From positions 1-14,317 of the forward strand of contig JAGLIU010000025.1 in the NCBI GenBank assembly GCA_023142805.1: DNA of 14,317 bases, in the 5' to 3' direction. Source of the stretch: Candidatus Omnitrophota bacterium. GTDB taxonomy: Bacteria; Omnitrophota; Gorgyraeia; Tantalellales; Tantalellaceae. Below are positions 1 to 7,564 of this stretch, piece after piece; within the stretch, counting starts at the first letter, position 1; each line of letters opens with the position of its first letter. The translations under genes and the position numbers were made by a program. The notes under the pieces were generated by a model. It ran no database searches. It had not been told where the DNA came from and was given only the letters and a program-made list of their open reading frames with translations.

Positions 1-40
1 CCGCAGGCCGAAGGCCGAGGACTGTCTGAGCCAGGATTAC
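1..40 (-). ncRNA. rnpB: Possible 5' end of RNase P RNA (type A), cut by window edge
   Basis: Read on the minus strand, this GC-rich stretch contains CCUGGCUC, then A, then GACAGUC, then CUCGGCCUUCGGCCUG. This has the same arrangement as the start of type A RNase P RNA (P1 strand, single A, P2 strand GACAGUC, then the P3 hairpin); E. coli reads GACC-A-GACAGUC-GCCGC. The GGCC/GGCC hairpin with a UUC loop would be P3. The conserved core and the pairing 3' end lie outside the window, so this cannot be confirmed here. The base composition differs clearly from the AT-richer neighbours, as expected for a structured RNA. The exact 5' end is a guess, and no convincing promoter is visible in the 60 bases between mutL and this element. 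RNase P RNA would mature tRNA 5' ends. Confidence 0.4.
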
Positions 41-97
41 CCTTACCGGTCTGATCCCCCCACCCTTACATGTTTTGTCCTCCCACATAAATTTTTG

Positions 98-1852
98 TTA
101 TTTTCTCCTGAACCGCTTTTCTAACTCATCTACAGTGATATCAAGTCTTGTAGGTCTTCCATGCGGACAAGTGAACGGCAATTCACACCTTTCGAGCTGC
201 TCCAAAAGTACCCGCATCTCATTCGGCCTCAGCACATCTCCCGCTTTGATCGCGCCACGGCATGAAGCGATCTTTACAAGCTCATCTACTTTGTCAATCT
301 TACTCAAGTTGAGATCAGCAATATCCAACAACATATCATTTACGACTGTCTTAACATCTCTATCTTTTATTATCGCCGGAACCGCCTGTATTACAAATGA
401 GTTTTCTCCAAACGATTCTATGTGAAATCCTAATAATCTGAAATTTTCCATTACTTTTTCCATGATCACAACTTCTTCCGCGGAGAGGTCTATCCTCACG
501 GGAAAAAGTAAATTCTGAATTTCAGGAGCACGTTCTTCTTTCGCTTTGCTGAAAACTTCATAAAGAATACGTTCATGAGCAGCATGCTGATCTGTGATCA
601 CGATCTCCCGGCCTTTCATCTGTACGATATAACACTCGGCCAGTTGAAATATATCACTTCCGGTTTTGGCCTGAAATCTTTCTTCCCAGACAGGCGCCCC
701 GGGCTTCCTTCCGCAAGACTTCCCTTCCGCGGGAACATCTTTTATTTGGTATAAAAATTCTGATTGAGCTTCAGAATGATCACGCAAAACCACGTTTTCC
801 CGCGCGATCATATCCGGCCCCAAGGACACATCAGCGAGATGTTTGTCCACCACCTGCTGACGGACAATATCAAATCCGGATCTTACGGTTTTCATAACAG
901 TTTCTTTCAACGCTCTTTCATCACTGAATTTTACTAAAAGTTTAGCGGGATGGACGTTAACGTCAATCTCCGACATATGACTTTTTAAAAAAAGCACCGC
1001 TGACGGAAATCTTCCTCTCTCCAGCATACTTCTATACGCTCCATACAAAGTATCGTTTAATAGCTTGCTTTGAAAAAACCTTCCGTTAATATAAAAGATC
1101 TGCCCTCTTCTGTCCCGACGAGTAATTGATGGTTCGCTGATAAACCCGGTGACCTTATATTTTCCGGAATGATCTTTTATCTTTATCATATGTTCAACGA
1201 TCTCTCCTCCTAAGATAAGACCTATCCTGTCGGAAACACCCATGTTCTTTGACGCGTGAAGAAAACTTCTTTCCCCCTGGGTAAGCTTAAACTCAATATG
1301 CGGATGAGCAATGATCAATTTGCCCACAATATTCACTATCTCTGATAATTCACTGGCTTCTTTTTTAAGGAATTTCCTTCGGGCCGGCACATTATAAAAA
1401 AGATTTCTGACTTCGACAGTCGTACCTCTCTCTCTTCCGACAGGACGCGATTCTAGTATTTCTCCGCTTTCGATATAAATATATGTACCATTCGGGCTAT
1501 TACCATCAAAAGTTGTAAGTTCCACCTTCGCGACAACAGAAATACTCGATAAAGCTTCGCCCCTAAACCCCAATGTTGTTATTCTTTCAAGATCGTCAAT
1601 ATCTCTTATTTTGCTTGTGGTATGGGGCATACAGGCTATATTCGCGTCTTCTTCACTCATACCTTCACCATTATCCGCGATCCGTATCAACGTTTGTCCC
1701 GCATTCTCAAGCTCTATTTCAATACTATCGGCACCGGCATCAATAGAATTCTCTATAAGCTCTTTTACCACAGAAGCCGGACGATCCACAACCTCACCTG
1801 CCGCGATCTTCCCGATAGTCTTCCCGGTTAATATGTTAATTCTATTTTTCAT
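98..1852 (-). CDS. mutL: DNA mismatch repair protein MutL (endonuclease-type)
   Basis: 584-residue MutL, the GHKL-ATPase matchmaker that is recruited by MutS and licenses strand removal. The N-terminal ATPase is complete: the E-L-I-E-N-S-I-D-A-G helix near 31-40, DNGEGM at 60-65, and GFRGEAL at 95-101. The C-terminal domain carries the metal-dependent nicking motif DQHAAHERILYE at 421-432 (pattern DQHA-x2-E-x4-E), together with SCRGAIKAG (530-538) and CPHGRP (562-567), which complete the zinc/manganese site in endonuclease MutLs. QNLLFP at 446-451 resembles the beta-clamp contact QEMIVP of Bacillus MutL. The short linker (about 340-395) is normal. The ATG is preceded by AAGGAG at a five-base spacing. 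It lies 116 bases downstream of mutS and is probably co-transcribed. Nothing appears broken. The endonuclease motif implies repair that does not depend on MutH. Confidence 0.97.
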   Translation of the reverse strand: MKNRINILTGKTIGKIAAGEVVDRPASVVKELIENSIDAGADSIEIELENAGQTLIRIADNGEGMSEEDANIACMPHTTSKIRDIDDLERITTLGFRGEALSSISVVAKVELTTFDGNSPNGTYIYIESGEILESRPVGRERGTTVEVRNLFYNVPARRKFLKKEASELSEIVNIVGKLIIAHPHIEFKLTQGERSFLHASKNMGVSDRIGLILGGEIVEHMIKIKDHSGKYKVTGFISEPSITRRDRRGQIFYINGRFFQSKLLNDTLYGAYRSMLERGRFPSAVLFLKSHMSEIDVNVHPAKLLVKFSDERALKETVMKTVRSGFDIVRQQVVDKHLADVSLGPDMIARENVVLRDHSEAQSEFLYQIKDVPAEGKSCGRKPGAPVWEERFQAKTGSDIFQLAECYIVQMKGREIVITDQHAAHERILYEVFSKAKEERAPEIQNLLFPVRIDLSAEEVVIMEKVMENFRLLGFHIESFGENSFVIQAVPAIIKDRDVKTVVNDMLLDIADLNLSKIDKVDELVKIASCRGAIKAGDVLRPNEMRVLLEQLERCELPFTCPHGRPTRLDITVDELEKRFRRK

Positions 1853-1866
1853 ATAAACTCCTTGGT

Positions 1867-1956
1867 TTACATCTCCGTAAAATTAAGAACAAAAGCATGA
1901 GAATATTCTTCAACCGCGCATTGTGCCTCTACGGAAAAAATATCCTCGTTAGGCAT
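1867..1956 (-). CDS. Possible small ORF (29 aa) between mutS and mutL
   Basis: An ATG opens 12 bases after the mutS stop and runs 29 codons to TAA, ending just before the mutL Shine-Dalgarno sequence. The peptide begins MPNEDIFSVEAQ and ends VLNFTEM; it is acidic, with one cysteine. It is exactly in phase with mutS, so it could equally be the remains of a longer MutS C terminus, a readthrough extension, or chance. The ribosome-binding site is weak (AAAGAG seven bases before the ATG). I recognise no family. It fills most of the 116-base gap, in which I see no terminator hairpin. Confidence that it is a translated gene is low. Confidence 0.22.
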   Translation of the reverse strand: MPNEDIFSVEAQCAVEEYSHAFVLNFTEM

Positions 1957-1968
1957 GATAAAGCTCTT

Positions 1969-4587
1969 TCACTTCGTCTCTTCTCCCAGCGTTTTCTTAA
2001 ATTCCGCGATTTTTTTAAGCGCTTCCATCGGAGTCATGTTATCCATATCCATCCTCTTTATTTTGTCGATAACCGGATGCTCCAAAAACGATTGCTCAAA
2101 AAGATCCATCTGCTTTTCGTTTGTACGATCCTTTTCCGAAAAACGGGACTTTGTATTGCCTGTAGCTGAATCTTTTCGCAGATTATTTAATATTTCCCTC
2201 GCGCGTTCAACCACATGCTTAGGCATACCGGCAAGTTTAGCTACATGTATACCAAAACTTTCGTCACAACTGCCTTCAGTGGCTCTATAAAGAAAAACTA
2301 TATCATTCCCCCATTCCTGTACCGCAAGATGATAATTTTTTACACCTTCCATTATCTCAGCAAGCTCTGTGAGCTCATGATAATGTGTAGCAAACATAAC
2401 TTTTGAACCGGCGATCTTATGATGCATAAATTCAACAACTGCCCAAGCTATGGACACTCCGTCATAAGTACTTGTGCCTCTCCCGATCTCATCAAGAATA
2501 ATAAGGCTTTTTCCTGTAGCGTTATTCAAAATATTCGCGGTTTCCAGCATCTCGACCATAAATGTACTCATCCCCTGATATAGTCTGTCCGAAGCCCCGA
2601 CACGTGTAAACACTTTATCTACAACCCCTAATTCCACTTCTCGAGCGGGGACAAAACTTCCCATCTGGGCCATTATGGCAATAAGTGCTGTTTGCCTTAT
2701 AAATGTTGATTTTCCTGCCATATTCGATCCTGTAATAATAAATATCCTATCTCCGTTAGAATTCATAGACACATCATTCGAAACAAACTCTTTTCCTCTA
2801 AGTATTTTTTCCAAAACAGGATGACGCCCATCAACTATTCGCGTCAATTCTCCATAATTCACTTTAGGTCGACAATAACTATTTTTAACGGCTATTTCCG
2901 CTAGAGCGGTCAAAACATCCATTTTCGCGATACATGAAGAGGCGTTCTTTAACCTCTCTATTTCTGAACCTATCTTACCGCGAAGCGCGCAAAAAATATC
3001 ATATTCCAGATTTTTAAGACGTTCTTCCGCCCCTATGATCTTGAATTCTTTTTCTTTTAATTCTTTCGTCACGAAACGTTCCGCGTTAACAAGCGTTTGT
3101 TTGCGCATATAATCTTCCGGAACGTTTTTTATATTGGATCTCGTCACTTCTATGTAATACCCAAAAACTTTATTAAATCCTACCTTTAGAGAACTCACAC
3201 CTGTTCGTTCAATTTCACGTTTTTGCAGCTCCGCCACCCAGTCTTTTCCTTCTGATACCATTTCTTTCAATTCATCGACTTTTTCGTCATATCCTTTTTT
3301 TATAAGACCACCGTCTTTTATCGTTATCGGAGGATTTTCTTCCAAACAATTTTCTATCCGCTCTATTAGAGTCTCAAAATCACCCAAACCCGAAACCATA
3401 TTCTTCAAACATGCCGCCGCGTCTTCAGAAAGGATTTTTTTTAGTATCTTTACATTTTTAAGCGATGCCGCCAAAACTCTCATATCTCGCGCGTTCGCGC
3501 TACCCAGGCTTACCTTATTGGACAACCGCTCCACATCATAAATATCCGCGAGCAATTCCCTAACTTTGCCGCGTTGATCTTGAGATCCATGAAAATGTTC
3601 TATAACATCCAGTCTTTCATTTATCTTTTCTATCTCCAAAAGCGGATACAATATCCACTGCTTTAATCTTCGCTTCCCCATAGGTGTTTTTGTAACATTA
3701 AGCACGCCGAAAAGTGTATTTTTCGAGGAAAGGTCCTCATTATTTTGCGTAAGTTCCAAATGTCGATAAGTATTTCTGTCCATAGACATGAACTGATCCG
3801 CGCGATATGTTGATATCACATCAATATTGCTTAATGTGGTTTTCTGTGTATCCTCAAGATATTTTAATAACGCTCCCGCCGCTCCCAGCGCGAGGGGCAT
3901 ATCTCCACAACCAAACCCCTCAAGACTTTCCACTTCAAAATGACGCTTGATATCATTATTCGAAAGCTTCGTATCAAATAACCAATCCTCATTTTTTGTA
4001 ATAACACCGACATTTATTTCGGCAAATTCTTTAAAATATTCTGTTTTTGAGAAACTTTCAGGGATAAGACATTCTGTGGGCGAAATTTTGAAAAGTTCGG
4101 AAGAAAGCTCTTCCTTACTGGATAATTCGGTTACACGAAATTCTCCGGTTGATAGATCGGCATACGCTAAACCAAAAACACCATCATCCGAAGTTAAAGA
4201 TAATATGTAATTGTTTAAAGAACTTTCCAGAAGCTCATCCGCAATAAACGTCCCCGGCGTTATTATGCGTGTCACACCACGGTCTACGAGCTTCTTCCCG
4301 GGAGTCGATTCTTCAACTTGCTCACAAATCGCTACTTTTTTACCTTGTCTGATCAGTCTGGCGATATAACTGTCCGCGGCATGATGAGGTATCCCGCACA
4401 TGGGAACTTTGTTCCCCTCACCAGCTCCTCTGGAAGTTAGTGTAATATGAAGGATCTTCGCGGCTTCCAGGGCATCATCAAAGAACATCTCATAAAAATC
4501 TCCAAGTCTAAAAAAAAGTATAGCGTCTTTTTGCCCCTGTTTGATGTCTAAATACTGCCGCATCATCGGAGTAAGCCCGGATTTCAT
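1969..4587 (-). CDS. mutS: DNA mismatch repair ATPase MutS
   Basis: 872-residue full-length MutS (MutS1), the dimeric clamp that finds mispairs and small loops. The mismatch-reading motif G-D-F-Y-E is at 29-33, with the Phe (31) and Glu (33) that contact the mispair. The connector, lever and clamp domains follow in normal order. The ATPase has Walker A GSNMAGKST at 620-628 (Ser where Pro is commoner), Walker B LIILDE at 695-700 followed by the signature IGRGTSTYDG, and the switch histidine in ATHYHEL (733-739). After the ATPase, QMDLF (826-830) fits a beta-clamp-binding motif, and the last 30 residues form the helical dimer/tetramer domain ending TPMEALKKIAEFKK. The ATG is preceded by GGGAGG at seven bases. 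It follows rplQ by 127 bases, an unusual position for this gene. Its stop is TGA. Confidence 0.98.
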   Translation of the reverse strand: MKSGLTPMMRQYLDIKQGQKDAILFFRLGDFYEMFFDDALEAAKILHITLTSRGAGEGNKVPMCGIPHHAADSYIARLIRQGKKVAICEQVEESTPGKKLVDRGVTRIITPGTFIADELLESSLNNYILSLTSDDGVFGLAYADLSTGEFRVTELSSKEELSSELFKISPTECLIPESFSKTEYFKEFAEINVGVITKNEDWLFDTKLSNNDIKRHFEVESLEGFGCGDMPLALGAAGALLKYLEDTQKTTLSNIDVISTYRADQFMSMDRNTYRHLELTQNNEDLSSKNTLFGVLNVTKTPMGKRRLKQWILYPLLEIEKINERLDVIEHFHGSQDQRGKVRELLADIYDVERLSNKVSLGSANARDMRVLAASLKNVKILKKILSEDAAACLKNMVSGLGDFETLIERIENCLEENPPITIKDGGLIKKGYDEKVDELKEMVSEGKDWVAELQKREIERTGVSSLKVGFNKVFGYYIEVTRSNIKNVPEDYMRKQTLVNAERFVTKELKEKEFKIIGAEERLKNLEYDIFCALRGKIGSEIERLKNASSCIAKMDVLTALAEIAVKNSYCRPKVNYGELTRIVDGRHPVLEKILRGKEFVSNDVSMNSNGDRIFIITGSNMAGKSTFIRQTALIAIMAQMGSFVPAREVELGVVDKVFTRVGASDRLYQGMSTFMVEMLETANILNNATGKSLIILDEIGRGTSTYDGVSIAWAVVEFMHHKIAGSKVMFATHYHELTELAEIMEGVKNYHLAVQEWGNDIVFLYRATEGSCDESFGIHVAKLAGMPKHVVERAREILNNLRKDSATGNTKSRFSEKDRTNEKQMDLFEQSFLEHPVIDKIKRMDMDNMTPMEALKKIAEFKKTLGEETK

Positions 4588-4646
4588 ATCATATCCTCCC
4601 GCCTGCCATATACCAAAGTCCTAAAAACCTGACGTAATTTAAAATG

Positions 4647-4663
4647 AAAAAAGGCCAAGAGCC
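4647..4663 (-). terminator. Weak candidate intrinsic terminator after rplQ
   Basis: On the minus strand GGC-TCTTG-GCC forms a three-pair stem followed directly by six T residues. The stem is short; a longer wobble-rich pairing with the upstream AGGGGTC is possible. It lies in the 127-base gap between the alpha operon and mutS, where a boundary would be expected. It could only be a leaky terminator, so mutSL may still receive readthrough from the ribosomal operon. Confidence 0.22.
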
Positions 4664-4714
4664 ATAAACCATGACCCCTGACCCTTGTATTCAAGTTAAC
4701 ACAAAGAAACTCTA

Positions 4715-5335
4715 TCAAATAGATTTTCTTCTGAACCTTTTGAAAAGGCCTTTTTGAGCGACTTTTTTCTGTTCGGTCTTGGCTTTTTCTTTCTTCATAT
4801 CTTCAACAGAATGTTCTTCTTTTTTCTCAGCGTTTATTTTAGAACTCCCTGTTTTCTTTTTTGTGGTAGTTGTTTTTTTCGCTTCGTCTTCTTTGACTTT
4901 TTCTGCCGCCGGCTTCTTTTTCTTTTCTTTTTTTACCACTTTTGTCTTGCCTAAAAGATCTTCATCAGGAATGGTCCTTTTAGTAAATTCAATAATAGCG
5001 GTCTGAGCCCCATCCCCTTTACGAATACCCACAGCCATAATGCGTGTATATCCACCGGAGATATTTTTATACAAAGGTCCTACATCCTCAAAAAGACTTT
5101 TAACCATATCTCTATCGCACAGTTTCTGAAAAGCTCTTCGTCTCGCGGCAACAGAATCTTTATCTTTCTTCGCGAGAGTTATCAACGGTTCAATAAAAAC
5201 CCGTAGCGCCTTGGCCTTTGCCATCGTGGTCTCAATCCTCTGATATTTGATCAATCCATTTGCCATACATTTCAACGTGGCTTTACGCCAGCTTGTTCTT
5301 CTATTAAGTCTTCCTTTTTTCTTACAATGCCTCAT
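4715..5335 (-). CDS. rplQ: 50S ribosomal protein L17 with long charged C-terminal tail
   Basis: L17, a large-subunit protein near the exit-tunnel region, is encoded last in the alpha operon as usual. Residues 1-118 are a normal L17: MRHCKKKGRLNR start, the WRKATLKCMANGLI stretch, ETTMAKAKALR, and the terminal G-Y-T-R-I and IEFTKR elements. The typical length is about 115-130 residues, but this protein is 206. Residues 119-206 are a low-complexity Lys/Glu/Thr/Ala tail that closes with a basic patch, GLFKRFRRKSI. The tail has normal codon use and no frameshift, so it looks like a real extension. Its function is unknown; it could be disordered and rRNA-binding. The ATG is preceded by AAGGGGAT. 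Downstream lies a weak terminator and then mutS. Confidence 0.96.
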   Translation of the reverse strand: MRHCKKKGRLNRRTSWRKATLKCMANGLIKYQRIETTMAKAKALRVFIEPLITLAKKDKDSVAARRRAFQKLCDRDMVKSLFEDVGPLYKNISGGYTRIMAVGIRKGDGAQTAIIEFTKRTIPDEDLLGKTKVVKKEKKKKPAAEKVKEDEAKKTTTTKKKTGSSKINAEKKEEHSVEDMKKEKAKTEQKKVAQKGLFKRFRRKSI

Positions 5336-5376
5336 TATATATCCCCTTCATTAAATACTAAAGTTGCGGCGGAAAC

Positions 5377-6351
5377 TTATTCTTCGTCCAAATCCATACC
5401 CAGTCTTAATCCCATAGTTTCCAACACAGCGTTGATCTCATTCAACGATTTTTTGCCAAAATTCTTATATTTGAGCATCTCCGTTTCTTTCCTGCCCACC
5501 AGATCCCCTATCGTGCGAATGTTAGCTTCAGCCAGACAATTTGAACTTCTTACGGAAAGCTCCAGTTCTGAGATAGGTTTGTTCATTTTTTTATGCAGAT
5601 CTTCTTTCCCCTTGGACTCTTCCTCTTCATCTTCTATATCCTCGGGAAGTTTTCCTATCCCCGCGAACACATCAAGATGTCTCTGCAGAATGTTAGACGC
5701 GTAAAGAACAGTCTCCTTAGGATCCATACTACCATCCGTAAATATATCCAAAATCAGTTTATCGTAATCCGTAATATGTCCTATTCGTGTATTCTCAATC
5801 GCGATATTTACTCTTTTTACGGGAGAAAAGAGCGAATCTATAGCTATCGTACCTACTGAATCATTATCAGTTTTATTTTTTTCAGAGGACACATAACCAC
5901 GTCCGCGTTCTACCTTCATTTCCATCTCAAACTTCACACCTTCGGTAAGCGTCGCGATATGATGATCCTTATTCACTATTTCCACAGTTTCATCGCATTT
6001 AATATCGTTAGCGGTAACCTCACCCTTTTTGTCCACACTTATATGCATGGGTTTAGGCGTTTTAAAATGAGATCTGAGAACCAGGCCCTTTATGTTCATT
6101 ATGATCTCGGTCATATCTTCATATACCCCGGGGATCGTACCAAATTCATGCAGAACACCATCAACTTTGATCTGAGTTACCGCAGTACCTTCTATCGATG
6201 AAAGTAATACCCTTCGTAGCGAATTGCCAATAGTAGTACCATATCCCTTTTCAAATGGTTCCGCTACTACCTGACCGTATGTCTTGGTATATGTCTTTTC
6301 ATCAAACATTATTACTTTTGGTAATTCGAAATTCTTTAATCTCATACTCAT
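5377..6351 (-). CDS. rpoA: DNA-directed RNA polymerase subunit alpha
   Basis: 324-residue alpha subunit, which dimerises to nucleate RNA polymerase assembly and contacts promoter DNA and activators. The N-terminal domain (about 1-235) has the dimer and assembly motif GYGTTIGNSLRRVLLSS at 36-52. An acidic linker follows (238-250, DIEDEEEESK). The C-terminal domain (about 259-324) contains SVRSSNCLAEANI with Arg268, the equivalent of E. coli Arg265 for UP-element binding, and NFGKKSLNEI for the second DNA-contact helix. Length matches the family (E. coli 329). The first ATG is chosen because GGGGAGG lies seven bases upstream; a second ATG two codons in is less well placed. It sits between rpsD (31-base gap) and rplQ (41-base gap), the conserved alpha-operon order. 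Confidence 0.99.
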   Translation of the reverse strand: MSMRLKNFELPKVIMFDEKTYTKTYGQVVAEPFEKGYGTTIGNSLRRVLLSSIEGTAVTQIKVDGVLHEFGTIPGVYEDMTEIIMNIKGLVLRSHFKTPKPMHISVDKKGEVTANDIKCDETVEIVNKDHHIATLTEGVKFEMEMKVERGRGYVSSEKNKTDNDSVGTIAIDSLFSPVKRVNIAIENTRIGHITDYDKLILDIFTDGSMDPKETVLYASNILQRHLDVFAGIGKLPEDIEDEEEESKGKEDLHKKMNKPISELELSVRSSNCLAEANIRTIGDLVGRKETEMLKYKNFGKKSLNEINAVLETMGLRLGMDLDEE

Positions 6352-6382
6352 TTACAAGCCTCCCCTTAATTCATTGTTAAAG

Positions 6383-7012
6383 TTATTTGGAATACAACTC
6401 AACGATGAGGTTTTCTTCAATAACCATACCAATATCCTTTTTCTCCGGCATACGCAATATCTTCACAGCAAGCGCGTCAGTTGCGACTTCCATCCATTCC
6501 GGCGTACCTCTATCTTCCACAACCTTGGCTGTGTTTTTGATCTCTTTTAGTTGCTTCCCGTCCCCGGCAATAGTAATTTCATCGCCTTTGCTAACAAGAA
6601 ATGACGGTATATTCACTTTGCGTCCGTTAACTTTAACAAATCTGTGCCCTACCATCTGTCTGGCGGCATTGCGAGAAGCTGAAAAACACGCTCGAAACAC
6701 CACATTGTCAAGCCTCCGCTCTAAAAGCTGAAGGAGAACTTCGCCTGTAGCGCCTTTAGATTTTTCAGCTTTTTTAAAATAATTCTTAAATTGTTTTTCC
6801 AGAACTCCGTAAACCCTTTTAGTCTTTTGTTTTTCCCTGAGCTGTACAGCATAATCCGAAGATTTTCTCCTTCGCTGCTGCCCATGTTGTCCCGGCGCGT
6901 ATTCTCGTTTTAAAAAAGCACATTTATCAGAAGTACATTTAGTGCCTTTAAGAAAAAGCTTTTCGCCCTCTCTTCGACAAAGCCGACATAATGCCGTTGT
7001 TGTCCTAGCCAT
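6383..7012 (-). CDS. rpsD: 30S ribosomal protein S4 (zinc-binding form)
   Basis: 209-residue S4, a primary 16S rRNA binder that nucleates assembly of the 30S body. In several bacteria it also represses its own operon. The N-terminal zinc knuckle is intact: Cys9, Cys12, Cys26 and Cys31 (C-x2-C-x13-C-x4-C). This is followed by APGQHGQ (39-45). The S4 RNA-binding domain starts around ERRLDNVVFRACF (98-110) and continues through HRFVKVNGRKVNIPS (123-137). The C-terminal end LIVELYSK is typical. The ATG has AAAGGAG upstream. The 79-base leader before it contains competing inverted repeats, entered separately. The protein is complete and ordinary in sequence. Confidence 0.99.
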   Translation of the reverse strand: MARTTTALCRLCRREGEKLFLKGTKCTSDKCAFLKREYAPGQHGQQRRRKSSDYAVQLREKQKTKRVYGVLEKQFKNYFKKAEKSKGATGEVLLQLLERRLDNVVFRACFSASRNAARQMVGHRFVKVNGRKVNIPSFLVSKGDEITIAGDGKQLKEIKNTAKVVEDRGTPEWMEVATDALAVKILRMPEKKDIGMVIEENLIVELYSK

Positions 7013-7051
7013 ATCTTTTTTCTCCTTTTTTGCGTCTCTGGTGTTTCTAAA

Positions 7052-7086
7052 GTTTGTAACGTTCCTTGTAGCTTAACCCTACAAAC
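7052..7086 (-). promoter_or_regulatory. Competing inverted repeats in the rpsD leader
   Basis: Between the rpsK stop and the rpsD start, the minus-strand segment GTTTGTAG (7086-7079) can pair in two ways. One is a 6-pair hairpin with CTACAA (7071-7066), with a seven-base loop. The other is a 7-pair stem with TACAAAC (7058-7052), with a 21-base loop. The two pairings exclude each other. The position, just ahead of S4, is where an S4 autoregulatory site could act, but no known S4 leader motif is recognised. It might also be spacer repetition without function. Confidence 0.3.
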
Positions 7087-7091
7087 CCCGA

Positions 7092-7484
7092 TTATACTCT
7101 TCTTCTCTTCTTTGGCCTGCAGCCGTTATGAGGTGTTGGGGTCAAGTCAAGTATAGCTTTAGTCGTAAGACCTTCGGCTCTTATGCTTCTCACGGCACTT
7201 TCCTTGCCGGAACCCGGACCTCTGAGAACCACATCCACTTCTCTTATCCCATGCAATTTCGCCTTTGTTATCGCGTCTTTCGCGGCAATACTCGCCGCGA
7301 AAGGCGTAGATTTTCTGGAACCTTTAAATCCCGCTATACCCCCTGAACTCCAGCATAAAACCTTTCCCTGCTTGTCTGTTACGGTAACAATGGTATTATT
7401 AAACGTAGCATGAACAAATACCTTGCCACTCGATATCTTTACTAATATCTTCTTACGCCTTTTTGACTTTGCTTTCTTCTGCAC
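7092..7484 (-). CDS. rpsK: 30S ribosomal protein S11
   Basis: 130-residue S11, part of the 30S platform where it supports mRNA positioning near the E site. The lysine-rich N terminus (QKKAKSKRRKK) precedes the core, which includes VHATFNNTIVTVTD (24-37), the glycine motif WSSGGIAGFKGSRKSTPFAA (45-64) and RGPGSGKESAVR (88-99). It ends with the family signature DLTPTPHNGCRPKKRRRV. The start is GTG, with AAGGAG eight bases upstream; no better ATG lies nearby. It stands in the normal alpha-operon order after rpsM, with an 80-base spacer, and before rpsD. Length matches the family and nothing is missing. Confidence 0.99.
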   Translation of the reverse strand: MQKKAKSKRRKKILVKISSGKVFVHATFNNTIVTVTDKQGKVLCWSSGGIAGFKGSRKSTPFAASIAAKDAITKAKLHGIREVDVVLRGPGSGKESAVRSIRAEGLTTKAILDLTPTPHNGCRPKKRRRV

Positions 7485-7564
7485 GTTAAATTCTCCTTAT
7501 TCATTCTAAATCCGGGGTACAAAACATCCCTGCCCCCATCACAATTGAACCCTAAACTTATTTA

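Noticed and set aside
28..40. Minus-strand AATCCTGGCTCAG resembles the conserved start of 16S rRNA (27F primer site).
   Set aside because: The following bases (ACAGTCCTCGGCC) do not continue as 16S (ACGAACGCTGGCGGCG or similar). The match is short and the RNase P layout explains the region better.
66..85. Good Shine-Dalgarno (GGGAGGA) followed by ATG on the minus strand downstream of mutL.
   Set aside because: The ATG is followed at once by TAA, so there is no gene; probably chance, or remains of a lost reading frame.
1969..1971. Recoding of UGA as an amino acid, given the open frame after the mutS stop.
   Set aside because: TGA serves as the natural end of secY, rplO and map at normal C termini, so the standard code applies.
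4588..4640. Possible sigma70-type promoter ahead of mutS (TTACGT ... GTATAT on the minus strand).
   Set aside because: Both hexamers are poor matches and the spacing is 18; AT-rich spacers give such matches by chance.
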